Below are positions 59,592 through 64,000 of a stretch of 64,000 bases of DNA, one piece after another. Every line of letters starts with the position of its first letter. Positions within the stretch are counted from its first letter, which is position 1. The stretch spans positions 356,865 to 420,864 of the forward strand of contig NZ_LMDI01000001.1 in assembly GCF_001425785.1 (NCBI RefSeq), given 5' to 3'. Below the pieces are notes generated by a model. The model saw only the letters and a program-made list of their open reading frames with translations, made no database searches and was not told where the DNA came from. A program made the position numbers and the translations under genes. The DNA is from Rhizobacter sp. Root1221. GTDB taxonomy: Bacteria; Pseudomonadota; Gammaproteobacteria; Burkholderiales; Burkholderiaceae_C.

Positions 59592-59674
59592 CGATGCCCC
59601 GGTCGGTCACTGGGGTGTCGCAAGAAGCGGCTGCAGGCCAACAAGACGGCAAGTCCCTTTGCCGGCGCCTGCAG
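59592..59674 (+). promoter_or_regulatory. Structured rpmI-rplT leader, probable L20 autoregulation site
   Basis: Two stem-loops fill the infC-rpmI spacer. The first pairs GATGCCCC (59592-59599) with GGGGTGTC (59612-59619), with two G-U pairs. The second has an outer stem CTGCAGGC (59631-59638) with GCCTGCAG (59667-59674) and an inner stem CGGCAA (59647-59652) with TTGCCG (59659-59664). In other bacteria L20 binds structured leaders ahead of rpmI; this position fits. Confidence 0.4.
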
Positions 59675-59696
59675 GTGCAATCTAAAAGGAGCAGTC

Positions 59697-59900
59697 ATGC
59701 CCAAAATGAAGACCAAGAAAAGCGCGGCCAAACGGTTTCGCGTGCGTCCGGGGGGCACCGTCAAGCGGGGCCAGGCGTTCAAGCGCCACATCCTGACCAA
59801 GAAGACCACGAAGAACAAACGCCACCTGCGTGGCGCTGTCAACGTGCATGAGACCAACATGGGGCACATGAAGCAAATGCTGCCCTTCGCTGGCCTTTAA
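59697..59900 (+). CDS. rpmI: 50S ribosomal protein L35
   Basis: A 67-residue basic L35: [20 protein letters not shown] at the start, [18 protein letters not shown] in the middle. AAAAGGAG precedes the ATG. The rplT gene follows by 22 bp. Confidence 0.98.
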   Translation: MPKMKTKKSAAKRFRVRPGGTVKRGQAFKRHILTKKTTKNKRHLRGAVNVHETNMGHMKQMLPFAGL

Positions 59901-59922
59901 TCGCTTCTGAAGGAGATACCCC

Positions 59923-60279
59923 ATGCCTCGCGTCAAACGTGGTGTAACCGCCCGTGCTCGTCACAAGAAAGTTCTCGCACTCGCCAAGGGTTACCGTGGC
60001 CGCCGCAAGAACGTGTTCCGCATTGCCAAGCAAGCAGTCATGCGCGCTGGGCAATACGCCTACCGTGACCGCCGCACGAAGAAGCGTGTGTTCCGTCAAC
60101 TGTGGATCGCCCGTATCAACGCGGCGAGCCGTGGCCTCGGACTCACCTACAGCAAGTTCATGGCTGGCCTGAAGAAGGCTTCGATCGAGATCGACCGCAA
60201 GGTCCTCGCCGACATGGCCGTGAACGATCCTGCCGCTTTTGGCAGCATCGTCGAGAAGGTGAAGGCCCAGCTCGCTTGA
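59923..60279 (+). CDS. rplT: 50S ribosomal protein L20
   Basis: A 118-residue L20: [20 protein letters not shown] and the [20 protein letters not shown] segment are typical. L20 binds 23S rRNA early in 50S assembly and commonly represses its own operon. AAGGAGAT is a strong ribosome-binding site. Stop at 60279 is followed by a hairpin-rich spacer before pheS. Confidence 0.98.
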   Translation: MPRVKRGVTARARHKKVLALAKGYRGRRKNVFRIAKQAVMRAGQYAYRDRRTKKRVFRQLWIARINAASRGLGLTYSKFMAGLKKASIEIDRKVLADMAVNDPAAFGSIVEKVKAQLA

Positions 60280-60357
60280 TGTCGTACAGGTGCCGGGGCA
60301 ACCCGGCACCGCGGCAAACCCCGCCCGGTGACCATTCCAGGCGGGTGCCAAGCCCTC

Positions 60358-60387
60358 AAGGCCGACCCTCTGGTTCGGCCTTTTTTA
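60358..60387 (+). terminator. Intrinsic terminator/attenuator between rplT and pheS
   Basis: AAGGCCGA (60358-60365) and TCGGCCTT (60375-60382) form an 8-bp stem with a 9-nt loop, followed by TTTTATTTT. Two other hairpins precede it: a 9-bp GC stem with GCAA loop near 60290-60311 and a weaker stem (CCCGCC/GGCGGG, 60320-60345). No Phe-rich leader peptide is present, unlike E. coli pheST, so readthrough rather than classical attenuation is likely. Confidence 0.7.
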
Positions 60388-60407
60388 TTTTCTGCCTTGA
60401 ACAACTG

Positions 60408-61451
60408 ATGAACGACCTCGATCAATTGGTGCAAGACGCGCAGGCAGACTTTGCGCAAAGCCCGGCACCGGCCGATCTGGAGAACGCCAAGGCGAAATAC
60501 CTCGGCAAGTCGGGGCGGTTGACCGAGCAGCTGAAGGCGCTCGGGGCCCTCTCTCCGGAAGAGAAGAAGTCGCGTGGCGCGCTGATCAACGCGGCCAAGC
60601 AGCAGGTCGAGGCCGCGCTCAACGCACGCCGCCAGGCGCTCGCCGATGCCGAGCTGGATGCCCAGTTGAAGGCCGAGTCGCTCGACGTGAGCCTGCCGGG
60701 CCGCCAGCGTGGCACCGGGGGCGTCCACCCCATCTCGCGCACCATGGAGCGCATCGAGGCCATCTTCGGTTCCATGGGTTTCGACGTGGCCGACGGCCCC
60801 GAGATCGAGACCGACTGGTACAGCTTCACCGCACTGAACAACCCCGAGAACCACCCGGCGCGTTCCATGCAGGACACGTTCTACGTGGACATGAAGGACG
60901 AGTCGGGCGCCTGGCTCAACCTGCGCCCCCACACGTCGCCCATGCAGGTGCGCCACGCGCGCGCCCACGCCGCGAAGTATGCCGGCGTCACCCCCATGCC
61001 CGAGATCCGCGTCATCGCGCCGGGCCGCACGTTCCGCGTCGACAGCGACGCCACCCACTCGCCCATGTTCCACCAGTGCGAAGGCCTGTGGATCGGCGAG
61101 AACGTCAGCTTCAAGGACCTGAAATCGGTGTTCGCCGATTTCTTCCGCACCTTCTTCGAGACGGACGACCTGCAGTTGCGGTTCCGTCCGTCGTTCTTCC
61201 CGTTCACCGAACCGTCGGCCGAAGTCGACATCGCGTTTGCGAGCGGGCCGCTCAAGGGCCGCTGGCTCGAGGTGGGCGGGTCGGGTCAGGTGCATCCGAA
61301 CGTCGTGCGCAACTACGGGCTGGACCCCGAACGCCACATCGGCTTTGCCTTCGGCATGGGCCTCGACCGCCTGACCATGCTGCGCTACGGCGTCAACGAC
61401 CTGCGCGGATTCTTCGACGGCGACCTGCGTTTCCTGTCGCAGTTCAAGTAA
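60408..61451 (+). CDS. pheS: Phenylalanyl-tRNA synthetase alpha subunit
   Basis: A 347-residue alpha subunit: N-terminal coiled coil ([20 protein letters not shown]), class II motif 2 [20 protein letters not shown], and motif 3 [20 protein letters not shown]. It forms an alpha2beta2 enzyme with PheT. The ATG at 60408 begins the family N-terminus (MNDLDQLVQ); the frame is open upstream through the terminator but that is not coding. Confidence 0.97.
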   Translation: MNDLDQLVQDAQADFAQSPAPADLENAKAKYLGKSGRLTEQLKALGALSPEEKKSRGALINAAKQQVEAALNARRQALADAELDAQLKAESLDVSLPGRQRGTGGVHPISRTMERIEAIFGSMGFDVADGPEIETDWYSFTALNNPENHPARSMQDTFYVDMKDESGAWLNLRPHTSPMQVRHARAHAAKYAGVTPMPEIRVIAPGRTFRVDSDATHSPMFHQCEGLWIGENVSFKDLKSVFADFFRTFFETDDLQLRFRPSFFPFTEPSAEVDIAFASGPLKGRWLEVGGSGQVHPNVVRNYGLDPERHIGFAFGMGLDRLTMLRYGVNDLRGFFDGDLRFLSQFK

Positions 61452-61479
61452 GCAAGACGGTAGAGACAGGACCCCAGAG

Positions 61480-63900
61480 ATGCAATTTCCCGAATCCTGG
61501 TTGCGCGAATTCTGCAACCCCCCGCTGTCCACCCAGGCGCTGGCCGACACGCTCACGATGGCTGGCATGGAGGTGGAGGAACTCCGCCCCGTCGCGCCGC
61601 CGTTCTCGAACGTGGTGGTGGGCGAGGTGCTCGAGGTCGTGCGCCACCCGAACGCCGACCGGCTGAACGTCTGCCAGGTCAAGGTGGGCCCGGAGACGGT
61701 GCTCAGCATCGTGTGTGGCGCCGCGAACGTGGCCCCCGGCATCAAGGTGCCTTGCGCGATGGTCGGGGCGAAGCTGCCGCCGGCGGAGGAGGGCGGCGCA
61801 CCTTTCGAGATCAAGCTCGGCAAGCTGCGTGGTGTGGAAAGCCAGGGCATGCTCTGTTCGGCCAAGGAGCTCAAGCTGTCCGATGAGTCGTCGGGCCTGC
61901 TGATCCTCGGCGACGACGCCCTCGTGGGCAATTCCATCCGCGACCACCTGCGCCTGGACGACACGCTGTTCACGCTCAAGCTCACGCCGAACCTCGGCCA
62001 CTGCCTGAGCGTGTTCGGCATTGCCCGCGAGCTGTCGGCCCTGACGGGTGCGCCACTCACCGTGCCGCCCACGCCGCGGGTGCCGGTGTCCCAGGACGAT
62101 CGCCTGCCGGTGCAGGTGCGCGCCGGCGACCTGTGCGGCCGGTTCTCGGGCCGCATCGTCAAGAACGTCGACACGAAGGCCAAGACCCCCGCGTGGATGG
62201 TGGACCGCCTCGCCCGTTGCGGCCAACGGTCGGTCACCGCGCTTGTCGACATCTCGAACTACGTGATGTTCGAGGCGGGCCAGCCCTCGCACATCTTCGA
62301 CCTCGACAAGATCCATGGCGGCCTCGAGGTGCGCTGGGGCCGTGCGGACGAGTCGTTGAAACTGCTCAACGGCAACACCGTCGGACTCGACCCGAAGACG
62401 GGCGTGATCGCCGACGACCGTGCGGTGGAGTCACTGGCCGGCATCATGGGCGGTGACGCCACGTCGGTGTCCGACGACACGCGCAACGTGTATGTCGAGG
62501 CCGCGTTCTGGTGGCCGGCGTCCGTGGCCGGCCGCGCCCGCAAGTACAACTTCAGTACCGACGCCAGCCACCGCTACGAACGCGGCGTCGACCCGGCACG
62601 CACCGTCGCCAGCGTCGAGCGTGTCACGCAACTGATCCTCGACATCTGCGGCGGTGAAGCGTGTCCGGTGGACGACCAGGCCGTCAATGTGCCTTCTGCC
62701 AAACCGGTGGTGCTGCGGGTGGCCCGCGCGTCCAAGGTGATCGGCATGCCCGTCACGCAGGCGCAGTGCGCCGACGTGTTCGCGCGGCTCGGCCTGCAGG
62801 CGATCGAGACCGCCCCGGGTGTGCTGGCCGTCACGCCGCCCACCTGGCGCTTCGACATCCAGATCGAGGAAGACCTCATCGAGGAAGTGGTGCGGGTCAT
62901 CGGCTTCGACAAGCTGCCCGATACCCCGCCGAATGCGCCCGTCACCGCGCGCGCGCTCACGGAAACCCGCCGCAGCGTGCATGCGGTGCGCCATGCACTG
63001 GCCGGCCGCGACTACTTCGAGACCATCAACTTCAGCTTCGTCGAGGAGCGCACCGAGCACGAACTCGCCGGCAACCTCGACCCGATCCGTGTGCTGAACC
63101 CCATCGCCAGCCCGCTCTCGGTGATGCGGTCCACGCTGTTCGGCAGCCTCGTCTCGGTGCTGCGCTTCAACCTCGCGCGCAAGGCCTCGCGCGTGCGGCT
63201 GTTCGAGGTGGGGCGTGTGTTCCGCCGTGATGCGTCGGTGGCGGCCACCTTGACCACCGTGGCCGGCATTTCGCAGCCGCTGCGTGTGGCGGGCCTGGCC
63301 TATGGCCCGGCCGACACCACGCAGTGGACCCACAAGGATCGCACGGTCGATTTCTTCGACGTGAAGGGCGACATCGAGGCGCTGCTCGCGCCACGCGTCG
63401 CCACGTTCGAGGCGGCCGAGCACCCGGCGCTGCACCCGGGCCGGTCCGCGCGCATCGTCATCGACGGCCAGGAGGCCGGTTTCGTGGGTGAACTGCACCC
63501 GCGGTGGCGCCAGGGCTACGAACTGCCCGGTGCGCCGGTGTTGTTCGAGCTCGATGCCAACCTGCTGACGCAACGCGAAGTGCCCCAGGCCGTGCCGGTG
63601 CAGCGTCAACAATCGGCGTGGCGCGACATCGCGGTCATCGCAGGCGAGCAAGTCACCCACAGCGCGTTGATCGACACCATCCTGTCGGCCGACCGCGCGT
63701 TGGTGAAATCCGCGCGCCTCTTCGACATCTACAAGCCCACGGCCGCATCGGCCGACATGGCAGCAGGCGAACGCAGCCTGGCCGTGCGCCTCGAATTGCT
63801 GGACGACACCACCACCCTCACCGACGAGCGCATCGACGTGGTGGTGGCGGCGGTGCTCGATGCCTTGAAGACCCGGTTGGGCGCGCGCCTGCGCGGATGA
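61480..63900 (+). CDS. pheT: Phenylalanyl-tRNA synthetase beta subunit
   Basis: An 806-residue beta subunit: tRNA-binding OB domain (about 40-150, [20 protein letters not shown]), B3/B4 editing region, B5 domain, catalytic-like core and the C-terminal anticodon-binding FDX-ACB domain ([13 protein letters not shown]...[13 protein letters not shown]). The length is standard. It follows pheS by 28 bp; its TGA overlaps the next start (ATGA). Confidence 0.97.
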   Translation: MQFPESWLREFCNPPLSTQALADTLTMAGMEVEELRPVAPPFSNVVVGEVLEVVRHPNADRLNVCQVKVGPETVLSIVCGAANVAPGIKVPCAMVGAKLPPAEEGGAPFEIKLGKLRGVESQGMLCSAKELKLSDESSGLLILGDDALVGNSIRDHLRLDDTLFTLKLTPNLGHCLSVFGIARELSALTGAPLTVPPTPRVPVSQDDRLPVQVRAGDLCGRFSGRIVKNVDTKAKTPAWMVDRLARCGQRSVTALVDISNYVMFEAGQPSHIFDLDKIHGGLEVRWGRADESLKLLNGNTVGLDPKTGVIADDRAVESLAGIMGGDATSVSDDTRNVYVEAAFWWPASVAGRARKYNFSTDASHRYERGVDPARTVASVERVTQLILDICGGEACPVDDQAVNVPSAKPVVLRVARASKVIGMPVTQAQCADVFARLGLQAIETAPGVLAVTPPTWRFDIQIEEDLIEEVVRVIGFDKLPDTPPNAPVTARALTETRRSVHAVRHALAGRDYFETINFSFVEERTEHELAGNLDPIRVLNPIASPLSVMRSTLFGSLVSVLRFNLARKASRVRLFEVGRVFRRDASVAATLTTVAGISQPLRVAGLAYGPADTTQWTHKDRTVDFFDVKGDIEALLAPRVATFEAAEHPALHPGRSARIVIDGQEAGFVGELHPRWRQGYELPGAPVLFELDANLLTQREVPQAVPVQRQQSAWRDIAVIAGEQVTHSALIDTILSADRALVKSARLFDIYKPTAASADMAAGERSLAVRLELLDDTTTLTDERIDVVVAAVLDALKTRLGARLRG

Positions 63901-64000
63901 GTGAGCGAACCATGACCACGATGCCTCCCGATCTGCCCCCCGATCAACCTCCGCCTGAGCGGGTGATGTTGCCCACGCTCGAGACGCCCACGCTGACCAA
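63897..64000 (+). CDS. ihfA: Integration host factor alpha subunit, N-terminal fragment (right edge)
   Basis: Starts at ATG 63897, sharing bases with the pheT stop, or at ATG 63912 in the same frame. It runs off the window after LETPTLTK, which matches the N-terminus seen in Burkholderiales IhfA before the KAELA helix. A proline-rich N-terminal extension ([12 protein letters not shown]) precedes it. The pheT-ihfA order is conserved in proteobacteria, supporting the call; the DNA-binding arm is not visible. Confidence 0.75.
   Translation, partial: MSERTMTTMPPDLPPDQPPPERVMLPTLETPTLT

Noticed and set aside
60283-60407. Phe leader peptide for pheST
   Set aside because: The only in-frame Phe codons before pheS lie within the terminator T-tract reading and no short peptide with clustered Phe exists.

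Overview
The window is a stretch of high-GC chromosome from a betaproteobacterium, most likely order Burkholderiales (Leptothrix/Rhizobacter/Rubrivivax-like). The evidence is the translation block thrS-infC-rpmI-rplT-pheS-pheT-ihfA in its usual proteobacterial order, the msrB-yciB-bolA-ppiC run, and the general character of the proteins. The genus is an inference. Genes are packed tightly, and several neighbours share stop/start bases (ATGA, GTGA, TTGA). No rRNA, tRNA, insertion sequence, prophage or CRISPR array was seen.

Layout. 0-5.8 kb: housekeeping and stress genes (tesA/ybbA pair, parvulin, BolA, YciB, and a coupled selO-msrB redox pair). 5.9-20 kb: one long plus-strand fatty-acid/acyl-CoA degradation region (acyl-CoA ligase, FadB-type fusion, thiolase, acyl-CoA dehydrogenase, two SDRs, a hotdog thioesterase, an MDR reductase, a GST), interrupted by two predicted metallopeptidases and a small membrane protein. 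A 22-bp near-perfect dyad precedes the FadB-type gene. 20-34 kb: CorA, a flavoprotein, the argP/argO pair, CreA, a candidate small RNA, a UvrD-family helicase with a consensus LexA box upstream, DUF72, a phospholipid synthase, a two-gene potassium-channel unit, an antiporter, and a trhO-pseudouridine synthase-class A beta-lactamase series with overlapping genes.

34.3-51.1 kb is dominated by signal transduction. The first part (34.3-39.9 kb) looks less GC-rich by eye. It holds two divergent, paralogous NMT1/SsuA-type periplasmic binding proteins with no ABC permease or ATPase, one of them 9 bp upstream of a membrane HisKA_2 kinase, plus a REC-HisKA kinase coupled to a single-domain receiver. 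After a LacI regulator come three large hybrid kinases: a membrane kinase, a soluble 1637-residue poly-HAMP kinase resembling fungal group III kinases in architecture, and a REC-GAF-kinase-REC protein whose start overlaps the poly-HAMP stop.

51.1-64 kb: a membrane protein of unknown function, tex, a patatin-like lipase, an acyl-CoA thioesterase, then the translation operon. Its thrS leader encodes a 12-residue peptide with three threonines, followed by mutually exclusive antiterminator and terminator stems. infC appears to start at ATC.

The strongest candidates for something undescribed are the binding-protein/kinase island (34.3-39.9 kb), the poly-HAMP phosphorelay cluster (41.3-51.1 kb), the thrS attenuator and the small RNA candidate at 24.4-24.55 kb. 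All calls come from reading the sequence; no database search was run.
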